From the NCBI GenBank assembly GCA_016212425.1, contig JACRGJ010000055.1, positions 1 to 56,444 of the forward strand: a DNA stretch of 56,444 nt. Direction: 5' to 3'. Every line of letters starts with the position of its first letter. The stretch's first letter is position 1. Of the stretch, positions 19,880 to 28,266 are shown one piece after another. Under the pieces are notes generated by a model. That model searched no databases and was not told the DNA's origin. It worked only from the letters and a program-made list of their open reading frames with translations. The position numbers and the translations under genes were made by a program. Origin of the DNA: Micrococcales bacterium (GTDB lineage Bacteria > Actinomycetota > Actinomycetes > Actinomycetales > Microbacteriaceae).

Positions 19880-20040
19880 CCCGGGCCCGCACTGCGCGCT
19901 GACCCGCGCCCGCACCGATGCGGATTCGCACGGATTCGGATCCGCACTGCCCGCTGACCCGCGCCCGCACCGATTCGGATCCGCACCCATTCGGATCCGC
20001 ACTGATTCGGATCCGCACTGATTCGGATCCGCACCGATCC
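19874..20040. repeat. Nested short tandem repeats over and after a stop codon
   Basis: Two interleaved repeat types. CGCTGACCCGNGCCCGCAC occurs at 19874, 19897 and 19952; the first copy contains the TGA stop of the 19103 gene. Then CCGCACTGATTCGGAT-type units of 15 bp recur to about 20040 (ATTCGGATCCGCAC appears four times in succession). GGATCC and CGGATCCG are palindromic. No gene is seen before 20126. Confidence 0.9.
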
Positions 20041-20090
20041 GGGCGGAACGTACTCCTCATCGCTCACCCGATCAAGGGTCGGGGTAACAT

Positions 20091-20109
20091 TTGCTGGATG
20101 GTTCAGCAA
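20091..20109. promoter_or_regulatory. Candidate MarR operator before the 20126 operon
   Basis: TTGCTGGA-TGG-TTCAGCAA is an inverted repeat with 7 of 8 matching arm positions over 19 bp, ending 16 bp before the GTG start of an operon whose last gene encodes a MarR regulator. Size, symmetry and place fit an autoregulatory operator that would block transcription initiation. Confidence 0.5.
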
Positions 20110-20125
20110 GTGCATTACTAAGTAC

Positions 20126-20311
20126 GTGATCATCGTCGTGCGCACCCCGCCGGCCGCTCCCGCGTCCCCGGCCGCCGACCCGATCTCGAGGATCGCCTCG
20201 GCGCCCCGCCGGGACCGCATCCGACGGCTCGTCGCGTGGACGACGACCGCGCTCGCCTTGTCTGCGTCGATCGCCGGCGCGACCCTCATGCTCTGGACGG
20301 TCATCCAATGA
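20126..20311 (+). CDS. Small single-pass membrane protein
   Basis: 61-aa protein starting at GTG 20126. The N-terminal two thirds are Pro/Ala/Arg-rich and probably cytoplasmic (RRDRIRRLVAW gives a basic stretch), followed by one C-terminal membrane helix, TTTALALSASIAGATLMLWTVI. Its last bases overlap the next ATG (ATGA), so it is the first gene of a three-gene coupled operon with an unknown protein and a MarR regulator. No similarity recognised. The overlap and the operator-like site upstream support it being real. Confidence 0.55.
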   Translation: MIIVVRTPPAAPASPAADPISRIASAPRRDRIRRLVAWTTTALALSASIAGATLMLWTVIQ

Positions 20312-20685
20312 ATCAGCAGCGTTCCGCCTTCCCCGACATCAGCCGCGTGTACCTCGTCGCCCTCGGCGAGCTCACCCTCGCCACCGCACAGTTGCGGCAA
20401 CTCTCCACCGTCCATCGCGATGCCGACCCGGCGTGGACCGGCCGTGCCGACCAACTCCTCGGGTTCACCGATCGCCTCGACGCCGCCATCGCCGAACGGC
20501 CAGGCCACGAGTCCGACATCCGCGTGCTCATGCCCGACGGATCACTGGTCGCCGGCGACCAGTCCTACGTCGAGCAGCTGACGCGCCGCATCGTGCGACA
20601 CGTCGGCATCCGTCGCAGCGTGGACGTCCTGATCTCCGCCTCGCCGGAGCGCGAGCAGGCCATGGACGAGCCCGTCAGCGCGTGA
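20308..20685 (+). CDS. Hypothetical protein in MarR operon
   Basis: 125-aa soluble protein, not recognised. ATG 20308 overlaps the preceding stop (ATGA) and its own stop overlaps the next start (GTGA). N-terminal helices (VYLVALGELTLATAQLRQLSTVHRDADPAW) precede DRLDAAIAERPGHESDIRVLMPDGSLVAGDQSYVEQLTRRIVRHVGIRRSVDVLISASPE, in which LMPDGSLV looks like a beta-hairpin. The tight coupling on both sides suggests that its function is tied to the small membrane protein and the regulator. Confidence 0.65.
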   Translation: MNQQRSAFPDISRVYLVALGELTLATAQLRQLSTVHRDADPAWTGRADQLLGFTDRLDAAIAERPGHESDIRVLMPDGSLVAGDQSYVEQLTRRIVRHVGIRRSVDVLISASPEREQAMDEPVSA

Positions 20686-21164
20686 CCCGTCACCGGATCG
20701 CCGCGTCCCTCAGCCGCTTTCAGCTCGCGGAGGCGGCGGCGCTCCGGCGGGCACGGGGTGCCCTCGGGATCCGCGACACCGACCTGCACGCGCTGCGTCA
20801 CCTCCTCGACGCCGAGGGCCGTGACGAGCGGATCACCGCCCGTCAGCTGGCCGCCACCGTGGGCATCAGCCCGGCCGGTGCGACCTTCCTCATCGACAGA
20901 CTCGAGCGCGACGGCTACGTGCGCCGCGAGCGGCAAGCCCACGACCGGCGCGCGGTGCGGATCGTCTCGACCGTGCCGCCCGGCAGCGAGGTGCGCCGCG
21001 TCCTCGGTGGAATCGAGACCCAGATCGAGCAGGTCGCGTCGAGGCTCAGCGGCGCCGACGTCGAGGTCGTCGCCACGTTCCTCGACGCCGCGACCACGGC
21101 CATGACGGAGATCGACCCGGAGGCGGCGGACGACGCCCGCCGCGTGCCCCGCCGCGCCGACTGA
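20682..21164 (+). CDS. MarR-family transcriptional regulator
   Basis: 160-aa winged-helix regulator. GTG 20682 is chosen for its 4-base overlap with the previous gene. Helix-turn-helix: ITARQLAATVGISPAGATFLIDRLERDGYVRRE, and wing QAHDRRAVRIVSTVPPG with the D-R-R-x-x-R pattern. N-terminal dimer helix LSRFQLAEAAALRRARGALGI. Expected to repress its own operon (20126-21164) through the palindrome at 20091-20109. The ligand is unknown. Confidence 0.87.
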   Translation: MTRHRIAASLSRFQLAEAAALRRARGALGIRDTDLHALRHLLDAEGRDERITARQLAATVGISPAGATFLIDRLERDGYVRRERQAHDRRAVRIVSTVPPGSEVRRVLGGIETQIEQVASRLSGADVEVVATFLDAATTAMTEIDPEAADDARRVPRRAD

Positions 21165-21350
21165 CGGCGTCCTCGGGTCGCAAGCAGTTCGAGGCGGATC
21201 TCGCGCTCCGTTTCCGAGGGCGAGACATCGGCCGGCGGGTTGTGCGTGAGACCCTCAGCCGCCTCTGGATCCTCGTAGCCGGGCAGCACCGTCGTTGCCC
21301 GGGCAGCATCCGCTCCGGCCGAGCAGCCCTCCCACCTCCGGCCTGGCGGC

Positions 21351-21519
21351 ATCACCGCCTCTGGCTGAGCATCACCACCTCTGGCCGAGCATCACCGCCT
21401 CTGGCCGAGCATCACCGCCTCTGGCTGAGCATCACCGCCTCTGGCTGAGCATCACCGCCTCTGGCTGAGAATCACCGCCTCTGGCCGAGCATCACCGCCT
21501 CTGGCCGAGCATCACCGCC
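21351..21519. repeat. 20-bp tandem array, 8.5 units, covering the tetR stop codon
   Basis: Units of ATCACCGCCTCTGGC(T/C)GAGC start at 21351 and every 20 bp to 21491, with a partial unit at 21511. On the minus strand the 21491-21520 part encodes the last residues and the stop of the TetR gene (MLGQRR-stop). The other units repeat that gene end downstream. The 327-bp gap between the convergent MarR and TetR genes holds nothing else recognisable. Confidence 0.95.
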
Positions 21520-22061
21520 GCGAGGTCACGGGCGTCCCCGGCCTCGAACGGCTCGCGAGAGAGCACGCGCAGGAGGACGGCGCCGATCAGCGCTTCCGTC
21601 ATCAGCTGCACCGGCACATCGGGCGGCAGCTCACCGGACTCGATCGCGCGGCTGAGCCGCCCCGCCACCGCGGAGGGGGCGGCACCGAGGCGCTCGCCGA
21701 GGGCCGCGGCGACCTGCTCGTTCTCCACAGCCGCGCCGAGCAGCGATCGGATCAGGTCGCTGCGACCGGGCACCCCGAGCAGCTGGGCGACCTCGACGAG
21801 CCAGGCGGTCACGTCGGCGAGCACATCCCCGCTGTCCGGGGTCTCGTGCAGCGACGGCAGCAGCGCGCCCTCCGCCAGGGCGTCGGCGATGATTCCGCTC
21901 TTCACGGGCCACCACCGGTAGATCGCCTGCTTCCCCACCCCGGCGTGCGCGGCGATCCCCTCGACCGTGAGCCCGCTCCACCCGTGCTGAAGCAGCAGGG
22001 CGCCAGCCGACTCGAGGATCGCGCGACGGGAGCTCTCGCTGCGATGCGGCCCCCGTGTCAC
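21492..22061 (-). CDS. TetR/AcrR-family regulator
   Basis: 189-aa one-component repressor, probably controlling the divergent MMPL transporter. N-terminal HTH: SRRAILESAGALLLQHGWSGLTVEGIAAHAGVGKQAIYRWWPVKSGIIADAL, the classical TetR DNA-binding domain. The C-terminal ligand domain has DVLADVTAWLVEVAQLLGVPGRSDLIRSLLGAAVEN, typical of AcrR-type C-terminal (TetR_C) domains. GTG start at 22061, 52 bp from the transporter start. The palindrome at 22081-22099 between the genes is the likely operator for both. The C-terminus (VMLGQRR) is encoded by the first unit of the 20-bp array. Confidence 0.93.
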   Translation of the reverse strand: MTRGPHRSESSRRAILESAGALLLQHGWSGLTVEGIAAHAGVGKQAIYRWWPVKSGIIADALAEGALLPSLHETPDSGDVLADVTAWLVEVAQLLGVPGRSDLIRSLLGAAVENEQVAAALGERLGAAPSAVAGRLSRAIESGELPPDVPVQLMTEALIGAVLLRVLSREPFEAGDARDLAAVMLGQRR

Positions 22062-22080
22062 CCTCCCAGCCTACCGGTAT

Positions 22081-22099
22081 ACGAGACGATACGTCTCGT
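22081..22099. promoter_or_regulatory. Operator between tetR and the MMPL gene
   Basis: ACGAGACG-ATA-CGTCTCGT: perfect 8-bp arms with a 3-nt centre, 19 bp, centred in the 52-bp gap between the divergent TetR and MMPL starts. This is the expected size and place of a TetR-dimer operator repressing both genes. The repressor assignment is inference from divergence; the symmetry is directly visible. Confidence 0.85.
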
Positions 22100-22113
22100 G
22101 TTACCGTCGGGCG

Positions 22114-24561
22114 GTGGCGGAACTCCTCTACCGGCTCGGCCGGCTCTCGGCTCGGCGCGGCTGGCTCGTGGTCCTGGCGTGGACGGTCGTGCTCGGCATC
22201 GCGGGTGCCGGATTCGTGCTGGGTCACGGCGCCCTCACCGCGAGCTTCGACATCCCCGGCACGGCGAGCGGGCGCACGGCCGATCAGCTGAGCGCGAAGC
22301 TGAAAGACTTCGGCGGCGCGTCCGGCACGATCGTGGCGCGCACCACCGACGGGACGGCGTTCAATGCCGCTCAGAAGGCGGCGATCGCCGACGTGGTTTC
22401 CCGCGCCGGCGACCTCCCCGACGTCTCCCGTGCGATCGACCCCTTCGCCGTCGAGGCGCAGCGCGCGACGCAGCGGACGCAGATCGAACAGGGCCGAGCG
22501 CGACTGGATGCCGCCCGCGCCGAGCTCGACGTCGGCGAGAACCGGGTCGCTGCGGCCGAGACGCAACTGGCCGCCGCCCGGGCGCAGGTGCCGGCCGGAG
22601 CCCCGGCATCCGCCACCGCGGCGCTCGACGCCCAGCAGGCGCGGCTCGACGCGCAGAAGACGCAGCTCGCCGACGGACGCGCGAAGCTCGATGCCCGCTC
22701 CGCCGAGCTGGAGCGCGGCGCGACGCTCCTCGACCTGGCGAAGAGGATCCGCACGGTGTCGGCGGACGGCAGCGCCGCCCTCATCAGCGTCGCGTTCTCC
22801 AAGCCGCGTCTCGAGCTGCCGGACTCGGCGAAGGCCGGCGTCATCGATCACTTCATGGGAGTGGCTGGCGTGCGCTTCGACGCGTCGAACGAGATCGCCT
22901 CCGAAGTGCCGCAGGTCCTCGGACCTGGCGAAGCGGCCGGGGTGCTTCTCGCCGCTCTCGTGCTCGCGGTGATGCTCGGCACGGCGCTTGCGGCGGTGCT
23001 GCCGCTCATCGGGTCGCTGATCGGCGTCGGCGTCGGCGTGCTCGGCACCCTCGCGTTCTCGGGGGTGATGCAGATGGCCTCGATCACCCCCACCCTCGGC
23101 GTGATGCTGGGGCTCGCGGTGGGAATCGACTACGCCCTCTTCATCATCAACCGCCACCGGCGTCAGCTGCGGGCCGGAGCCGAGTTGCACGAGTCGATCG
23201 CCCTCGCGAACGGCACGGCCGGCAGTGCCGTCGTGTTCGCCGGCAGCACGGTGATCGTCGCGCTGCTCGCGTTGAACGTCACCGCCATTCCCTTCCTCGG
23301 GCTCATGGGCACGGTCGCGGCGGTCTGCGTGGCGATCGCGGTGATCGTGGCCATCACCCTCACCCCCGCGCTCCTGCGCCTGGTCGGGATGCGCGTCCTC
23401 TCTCGGCGGCAGCGGGCCGCGATCGTCGCGCCCGAGCATCCACGCACCGGCGCGAAGGAGCCTCGCCCGATGAGTACCGTGCGCGCCATGGTCACGGTCG
23501 TCGCCGCGATCGCCGTGCTGCTCACGGTGGCGATCCCGTCGCTCTCGATGCGGCTGGGACTGCCCGATGGATCGAGCGAGGCGGTCGACTCGACCGCCTA
23601 CCGCGCCTACCAGGTGACCGGCGAGCAGTTCGGCGAGGGCGCGAACGGCCCCCTGCTGGTCACGGCGGCGCTGCCGTCCGGTCTCTCCGACGGTCAGGTC
23701 GCCGCGACGCAGCTGCGTGTCGCCGAGCGGATCGCCGACCGGCGCGGAGTCGTGGCCGTCGCGCCGATCGCGGTGTCCGACGACAACCGGCTGGCCGCGT
23801 ACCAGGTGTTGCCGAACGGCGGTCCGAACAGCGAGAGCACCGCCTGGTTGGTCGGGCAGCTGCGGTCGATGGCTGCGCCGCAGTCCGGGGCGCGGCTCGG
23901 CGTCGCGGGGCAGTCCGCGATCAACATCGACGTGTCGGACAAGCTCGCCGGCGCGTTGCCGGTGTTCCTCGCGGTCGTCGTCGGACTTTCGCTGATCATC
24001 ATCATGATCGTGTTCCGGTCGCTGCTCGTGCCGCTCCTGGCCACGGGCGGCTTCATCCTGTCCCTGCTCGCGACCTACGGCGGCGTGACCGCCGTGTACC
24101 AGTGGGGCTGGCTGGCGCCGGTGTTCCAGGTGCACGACCCGGGCCCGATCCTGAACTTCCTGCCGGTCATCCTCTCGGGCATCCTGTTCGGACTGGCGAT
24201 GGACTACCAGCTCTTCCTCGCGACGGGCATGCGCGAGGCGTACGTGCATGGCGCCTCGGCGCGGGAGGCGGTGGCGCGGGGGGTCCATGCCGGTCGCGCG
24301 GTGGTGATCGCCGCGGGCCTGATCATGGTCTCGGTCTTCTCGGGCTTCATCTTCGCCGAGGCGGTGATCATCAGGTCCATCGGTTTCGGACTCGCGTTCG
24401 GCGTGCTCGTCGACGCGTTCGTCGTGCGCCTGCTCGTGATGCCGGCGCTCATGCACCTCCTGGGCCCGGCGGCGTGGTGGTTCCCTCGGTGGCTCGACCG
24501 CATCGTCCCCGATGTCGACGTCGAGGGCGCGAAGCTCGAGCGCACCCACCCCGCGCTCTGA
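22114..24561 (+). CDS. MMPL/RND-family transporter
   Basis: 815-aa inner-membrane exporter of the MMPL (mycobacterial large membrane protein) branch of the RND superfamily. One membrane helix near residues 14-38 is followed by a periplasmic-type domain with a long Ala/Gln/Arg coiled-coil-like region (about 105-205, ARLDAARAELDVGENRVAAAETQLAAARAQ), then five helices, including GVMLGLAVGIDYALFIINRHRRQL with the conserved G-x-x-x-D-Y proton-relay motif, a second extracytoplasmic domain, and a second helix bundle with ILFGLAMDYQLFLATGMREAY carrying the matching D-Y. Probably exports lipids, drugs or toxic hydrophobic compounds. GTG 22114 is chosen; regulated by the divergent TetR. The coiled insertion is longer than in most short MMPL proteins. 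Confidence 0.93.
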   Translation: MAELLYRLGRLSARRGWLVVLAWTVVLGIAGAGFVLGHGALTASFDIPGTASGRTADQLSAKLKDFGGASGTIVARTTDGTAFNAAQKAAIADVVSRAGDLPDVSRAIDPFAVEAQRATQRTQIEQGRARLDAARAELDVGENRVAAAETQLAAARAQVPAGAPASATAALDAQQARLDAQKTQLADGRAKLDARSAELERGATLLDLAKRIRTVSADGSAALISVAFSKPRLELPDSAKAGVIDHFMGVAGVRFDASNEIASEVPQVLGPGEAAGVLLAALVLAVMLGTALAAVLPLIGSLIGVGVGVLGTLAFSGVMQMASITPTLGVMLGLAVGIDYALFIINRHRRQLRAGAELHESIALANGTAGSAVVFAGSTVIVALLALNVTAIPFLGLMGTVAAVCVAIAVIVAITLTPALLRLVGMRVLSRRQRAAIVAPEHPRTGAKEPRPMSTVRAMVTVVAAIAVLLTVAIPSLSMRLGLPDGSSEAVDSTAYRAYQVTGEQFGEGANGPLLVTAALPSGLSDGQVAATQLRVAERIADRRGVVAVAPIAVSDDNRLAAYQVLPNGGPNSESTAWLVGQLRSMAAPQSGARLGVAGQSAINIDVSDKLAGALPVFLAVVVGLSLIIIMIVFRSLLVPLLATGGFILSLLATYGGVTAVYQWGWLAPVFQVHDPGPILNFLPVILSGILFGLAMDYQLFLATGMREAYVHGASAREAVARGVHAGRAVVIAAGLIMVSVFSGFIFAEAVIIRSIGFGLAFGVLVDAFVVRLLVMPALMHLLGPAAWWFPRWLDRIVPDVDVEGAKLERTHPAL

Positions 24562-24668
24562 GCGCAGGGTCCGGGTCGGCGCGGCGCCCGGCGGCCGAGG
24601 CGGACCCGGGGGCCGGGGCGGGGGGCCCGGGCCGGGACACTCTCTCGCCCCGAGCCCGGTGGTGGGTC

Positions 24669-25940
24669 TCATCCCGTCAGCCTCCAGATCAGCGGACTCT
24701 TCGTGGGCATCGCGATGCGCTCGCGCGCGGGATCGACCGACCGAGGAGGGATCAGCCAGTAGCCGCCGTCATCTCGTTGAATGACCCAGCCGTTGTTGTG
24801 GAGCAGCAGGTGGTGATGTCGGCAGAGCAGGATGCCCTCGGCCAGATCCGTACGTCCGCCCGCCGCCCAGGGCCGGATGTGGTGCGCCTCCGTCCAGGAT
24901 GGCGGGCGTGCGCATCCGGGGAACCGGCAGCCGCCGTCTCGGGCCGCGAGGGCTCGTCGTTGCGGGCGGGTGAACAGGCGGCGGGTGCGGCCGAGATCGA
25001 TCACCTGTCCGGTCGAGGCGATCGCGACCGTCTCGAATCCCTCGGTGCAGGCGATTCGGTCGCCGACGGCGCTCGACACGCTGCACGGCTGACCCTCGAT
25101 CCGGGCCGCTCCCGCGGCGACGAGCACCTGCACTGGCGCGCCACCGGGACCGGGCACCACCGCGGGGTCAGCGGACAGACCGGCGCGGAGCACGTCCACG
25201 AGACCGTCGAGCGCCAGCTGCTCGGTGGTGCGCTCATCGGCGACGATCCGCTCCGCTCGTGCCCGGGCCTCGGGGTCGACGAATCGGGGCCCACCGCGGC
25301 GCGGCGAGGTCGCCGCGTCCACGACAGCGCGGATGCGAGCCGCCGATTCCGGGTCGAGAAGCCCGACCAAGCGGGTCATCCCGTCGCTCTGCGGGTACAG
25401 GTGGAGATAGCGGCGCTCGCGGAGCTCCTCCTCGCGCGCCGCAATGCCGAGCGAGTCGAGGTCGTCGCGCAGCTCGCGCGAGCAGGCCCGCGTCTCCTCG
25501 ACGGTGCGGCCGGCGGTCGTCGTGAGCAGCGACGCGGCTGCCCGCTCGGCGACCTCGTCGGCGAGCCCGTCGAGGGCTCCGCGGATCGCGGCGGCCTGCC
25601 CGACCGACGTGGTGCCGCCGCGCACCGCATCCGCCAGCGCTCCGGGGGTGGAGAGCGCACCGACGAGCTCCCCTGCGTCGCGCGCGGTCGTCCCCGTCAA
25701 CCGCTGAACGAGAGCGGATGCCGTGCGGGCTCCCAGGCGCTGTGCCAGACCGTCGTGGCCGAGTTCACGAGCGGAGCGCCGGGCGATCTCGGCGGCGAAC
25801 TCCGCGCCGAGCGCGTCGAGCCGACGCCGCGCATCGCCCAGCGCCGCCTGCCCGGCGAGGAGGTCCTCGTCCGAAAGGGAGGACATCACGGGTGGGCGAA
25901 CGGCCGCGATCCGCGACGCGAGCGCTCGCATCTCCTTCAT
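24669..25940 (-). CDS. DUF222 / HNH endonuclease-domain protein
   Basis: 423-aa protein of the DUF222-HNH family, which is amplified in actinobacterial genomes. ATG 25940 (MKEMRALASRIAAV) is chosen; the open frame upstream runs through C-rich repeats and is not protein-like. N-terminal DUF222 helices (DEDLLAGQAALGDARRRLDALGAEFAAEIARRS). The HNH domain is at about 335-375: CRFPGCARPPSWTEAHHIRPWAAGG, then LLCRHHHLLLHNNGW, with both Cys pairs and the metal-binding His residues intact, so it could cut DNA. Role unknown; some are associated with mobile elements. The region between its stop and the convergent MMPL gene (24562-24668) is extremely G-rich. Confidence 0.9.
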   Translation of the reverse strand: MKEMRALASRIAAVRPPVMSSLSDEDLLAGQAALGDARRRLDALGAEFAAEIARRSARELGHDGLAQRLGARTASALVQRLTGTTARDAGELVGALSTPGALADAVRGGTTSVGQAAAIRGALDGLADEVAERAAASLLTTTAGRTVEETRACSRELRDDLDSLGIAAREEELRERRYLHLYPQSDGMTRLVGLLDPESAARIRAVVDAATSPRRGGPRFVDPEARARAERIVADERTTEQLALDGLVDVLRAGLSADPAVVPGPGGAPVQVLVAAGAARIEGQPCSVSSAVGDRIACTEGFETVAIASTGQVIDLGRTRRLFTRPQRRALAARDGGCRFPGCARPPSWTEAHHIRPWAAGGRTDLAEGILLCRHHHLLLHNNGWVIQRDDGGYWLIPPRSVDPARERIAMPTKSPLIWRLTG

Positions 25941-26043
25941 GGCTTCACGGTCCCGCGCCCCACCGACACCAGCGCCGACCTGGGCCCGTGCCTGTGGAGA
26001 ACCCGACGGACTGACGCCCTGGGGAGGAGACGCAACCCTGGGG

Positions 26044-26212
26044 CGCCACCCACCCCGGCCCCGGACACCCCGGACCGGACACCCCCGGGACACCACCCGC
26101 CCCGGACCACCGCGGAACACCCCCCCGGAACACCAACCGCCCCGGGCAACCCCGGATCGCCCCGGACCACCCCGGATCGCCCCGGACACCCCCGGAACAC
26201 CCCCCGGACCTC
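26044..26212. repeat. Degenerate C-rich repeat block (G-runs on minus strand)
   Basis: A run of CCCCGGA(C/A)CACC-type words of variable spacing, almost free of T. On the minus strand, which is the coding strand of the HNH gene just downstream, it reads as successive GGGG and GGGGG runs 5-15 nt apart, enough for several G-quadruplexes. It lies in the 284-bp gap between two minus-strand genes (starts at 25940, stops at 26225). No gene is seen in it. Confidence 0.75.
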
Positions 26213-26224
26213 GACAGCTCGCCG

Positions 26225-26707
26225 CTACTCGAGCACCCTCCGCGCGAAGTCCCCGACCCGCCGCCGCAGCGTCGCGATGTGCTGCTGCACTGCGGCATCC
26301 ACGTCGTAGCCGAGGTAGGCCGGGGGCGGCGGCTTCCGCACGTTGGCGGAGCACTGGAAGTCCTGGCAGACGAGCGTGCCGAGCGAATCGCCCTTCCGGC
26401 CCGCGGCACCTGCGCGCCCGGCGCTGTAGAACACCACGTCGTTGGGCAACCGCACGTCCTCGCACCAGGAGCACTGCGCCCGGGCGCGGGCGGAGGCCTC
26501 GGCCCGCCTCAGCAGCACGCCCACCGGCGCGCCGTCGAGCTCGGCGACGATGTAGCCGGTGGCGGGCATCCGCGGGTCGCGCCAGCCGAGGTAATCCAGT
26601 CGCGACCAGTCGAGAGCGCTCGGATCGGGCGGGACGATGCTCGCGCGCTCCCGCTGCGAGACGTTGACGAACGAGCCGCGGAGGGCGGCGTCGGAGAAGG
26701 GGTTCAT
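26225..26707 (-). CDS. FBP-domain (FusB-like) zinc protein
   Basis: 160-aa protein of the FBP domain family (EF-G-binding, treble-clef zinc finger). The FusB/FBP zinc module is visible as CSWCEDVRLPNDVVFYSAGRAG and LVCQDFQCSANVRKPPP, giving C-x2-C and C-x4-C. N-terminal half: LRGSFVNVSQRERASIVPP and YLGWRDPRMPATGYIV, characteristic of actinobacterial FBP proteins. By analogy to FusB it may bind elongation factor G and help ribosome release; whether this actinobacterial group gives fusidic-acid tolerance is not known to me. ATG 26707. A C-rich gap separates it from the HNH gene downstream. Confidence 0.85.
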   Translation of the reverse strand: MNPFSDAALRGSFVNVSQRERASIVPPDPSALDWSRLDYLGWRDPRMPATGYIVAELDGAPVGVLLRRAEASARARAQCSWCEDVRLPNDVVFYSAGRAGAAGRKGDSLGTLVCQDFQCSANVRKPPPPAYLGYDVDAAVQQHIATLRRRVGDFARRVLE

Positions 26708-26910
26708 GAGAGTCCCAAGCGGATCGGGCCGCTGCCGAGGGTGCAGACGAGAGGTTGACCGACGGCGAAGCGACAGGGAAGAAGGAGGGGAGGAAGCGCG
26801 ATGCCGCCTCTACCTGACGTCGGCGGATGACGCGCCGACGACCCCCTGTCGCCCGGTGGGCATCCCGCTGGCTCGATTCACACCGTCCAGGGTAGCCGTT
26901 CGCGCCCGCC

Positions 26911-27210
26911 TCAGAAGTCCTGGTGGATCTCCCACCCGGTGCTCGCGCGGAGGCGGCGCGCGAGGTCCTCGGCGGCGAGACGCGACGCTCCCGCACCGCC
27001 CTCGCTCTCGACGTCGATCGCGAACGGCGGCGGGTCGCCGAACCGCGGGATCTCGACGTACGCCCGTGCGCCGTCGGGCAGCGGCACGTGCGCGTCGGGC
27101 GTGAACGCCCCGACGACCTGGCCCTCCACGGCGAGGGCGATCACCGCGAGCGCGTCGACGCGGCTGAGCGCGACGGGGACGACGAGTGTCGCGACGTGCA
27201 CCTCGGCCAT
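26911..27210 (-). CDS. Hypothetical protein
   Basis: 99-aa protein, not recognised. ATG 27210 (MAEVHVATLVVPVALSRVDALAVIALAVEG) followed by DAHVPLPDGARAYVEIPRFGDPPPFAIDVESEGG and a C-terminal helix (RLAAEDLARRLRASTG). Alternation of hydrophobic residues suggests a small beta-rich fold; no signal peptide. It is divergent from the ACT-domain gene with a 45-bp gap. The 203-bp stretch between it and the FBP gene shows nothing recognisable. Confidence 0.65.
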   Translation of the reverse strand: MAEVHVATLVVPVALSRVDALAVIALAVEGQVVGAFTPDAHVPLPDGARAYVEIPRFGDPPPFAIDVESEGGAGASRLAAEDLARRLRASTGWEIHQDF

Positions 27211-27255
27211 GCGCCGAGGCTACGGGGCGGCGGCGGTGTGCGTCAGGATGGGCGC

Positions 27256-27783
27256 ATGACCACACTGGTGCTCACCGTGGCCGGCGCCGACCGCACCGGA
27301 CTCGTGGAGGCGGTGGCCCGTGTGGTGGCCGACCACGGCGGCAACTGGGAGCGCAGCGAACTCGCCGAACTCGCCGGCACCTTCGCGGGCGTCGTGCTCG
27401 TCACGGTTCCGGATGCCCGGGAGGCCGACCTGCGTGCGGCGCTCGCCGGACTCGAGGGACTGCTCGAGGTGACCGCCCGCGGCGGGGTGGAGCGCGCATC
27501 CGCGGGACGGGAGGAGCGCGAGATCGCGCTCACCGTGCTGGGGAACGACCGGCCCGGCATCGTGCGCGAGGTGTCGGCGACGCTCGCGAACCTCGGGCTC
27601 AGTGTGGAGCGGATGACGGCGCAGACGCGCGATGCGGCGATGGCCGGCGGGCGGCTCTTCGAGGCGACCATCGTGGCGCGGGCATCTGCGGAGGCCGACC
27701 TCGCAGGGCTGCGGGAGCGGCTCGAGCGGCTCGCGTCGGAGATCCAGGTCGACATCGTCGTGGGGACGCCCGCAGCCCGGTAG
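27256..27783 (+). CDS. Two-ACT-domain protein (GcvR-like)
   Basis: 175-aa protein made of two ACT domains, small ligand-binding folds. First domain: TLVLTVAGADRTGLVEAVARVVADHGGNWERSELAELAGTFAGVVLVTVP; second: EIALTVLGNDRPGIVREVSATLANLGLSVERMTAQT, with the typical G-x-D-R-x-G-(I/L)-V loops. This resembles GcvR, a glycine-responsive regulator of glycine cleavage in enterobacteria, but no gcv genes are near. ATG 27256 lies just after GGATGGGCGC. Its stop is 6 bp from the convergent DUF4395 gene. Confidence 0.87.
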   Translation: MTTLVLTVAGADRTGLVEAVARVVADHGGNWERSELAELAGTFAGVVLVTVPDAREADLRAALAGLEGLLEVTARGGVERASAGREEREIALTVLGNDRPGIVREVSATLANLGLSVERMTAQTRDAAMAGGRLFEATIVARASAEADLAGLRERLERLASEIQVDIVVGTPAAR

Positions 27784-27789
27784 CCGCGA

Positions 27790-28266
27790 CTACGCCGCAC
27801 CGGATGCGCGACGGGTGAGCCCGGCGCGCACGAGCAGCAGGTAGAGCTGGCAGCCGAGGCACAGCCCGAAGACCGCGTTGAGGAACGCCGCCGCGAAGGC
27901 GGCGGCGGCGGCGATCGGCACCGCGGGGGCGAGGCCGGCGAGCCCGAGCACGACGCCTGCTCCGGCGACCACGAGACCGACGCCCTGGGCGAAGGTTGGG
28001 GGGCGCGGATCCTCCACCGCTGCGGGCGGTCCGAGGTGGGGGCGCACGAGCGCCCGGAACAGCGCACCCCACGGGTGGCGGCGGATGCCGGCGAACGCGC
28101 CCCACGCGAAGAGGGCGGTCAGGGCCGCGAGAAGGATCAGCGCCGGCACGACGAGTCCGAGCGCCCCGAGGGCGACCACGGCGAGCAGCAGTACCGCGGT
28201 GATCCCGGCGCCGAAGCGCGGGCCGCGCGGGTCGATGCCCGCGGCGGCGTCAGCGCGCTCCGACAT
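27790..28266 (-). CDS. DUF4395 membrane protein
   Basis: 158-aa integral membrane protein with four likely helices: GAGITAVLLLAVVALGALGLVVPALILLAAL (two), GVGLVVAGAGVVLGLAGL, and AAFAAAFLNAVFGLCLGCQLYLLLV. The C-terminal GLCLGCQLYLL with a Cys-x2-Cys pair and RxPRFGA near the N-terminus identify DUF4395. These proteins usually sit beside thioredoxin- or rhodanese-like genes, as here: the thioredoxin-like gene upstream overlaps its start by 17 bp. A role in membrane thiol-disulfide exchange is inference. Confidence 0.87.
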   Translation of the reverse strand: MSERADAAAGIDPRGPRFGAGITAVLLLAVVALGALGLVVPALILLAALTALFAWGAFAGIRRHPWGALFRALVRPHLGPPAAVEDPRPPTFAQGVGLVVAGAGVVLGLAGLAPAVPIAAAAAFAAAFLNAVFGLCLGCQLYLLLVRAGLTRRASGAA

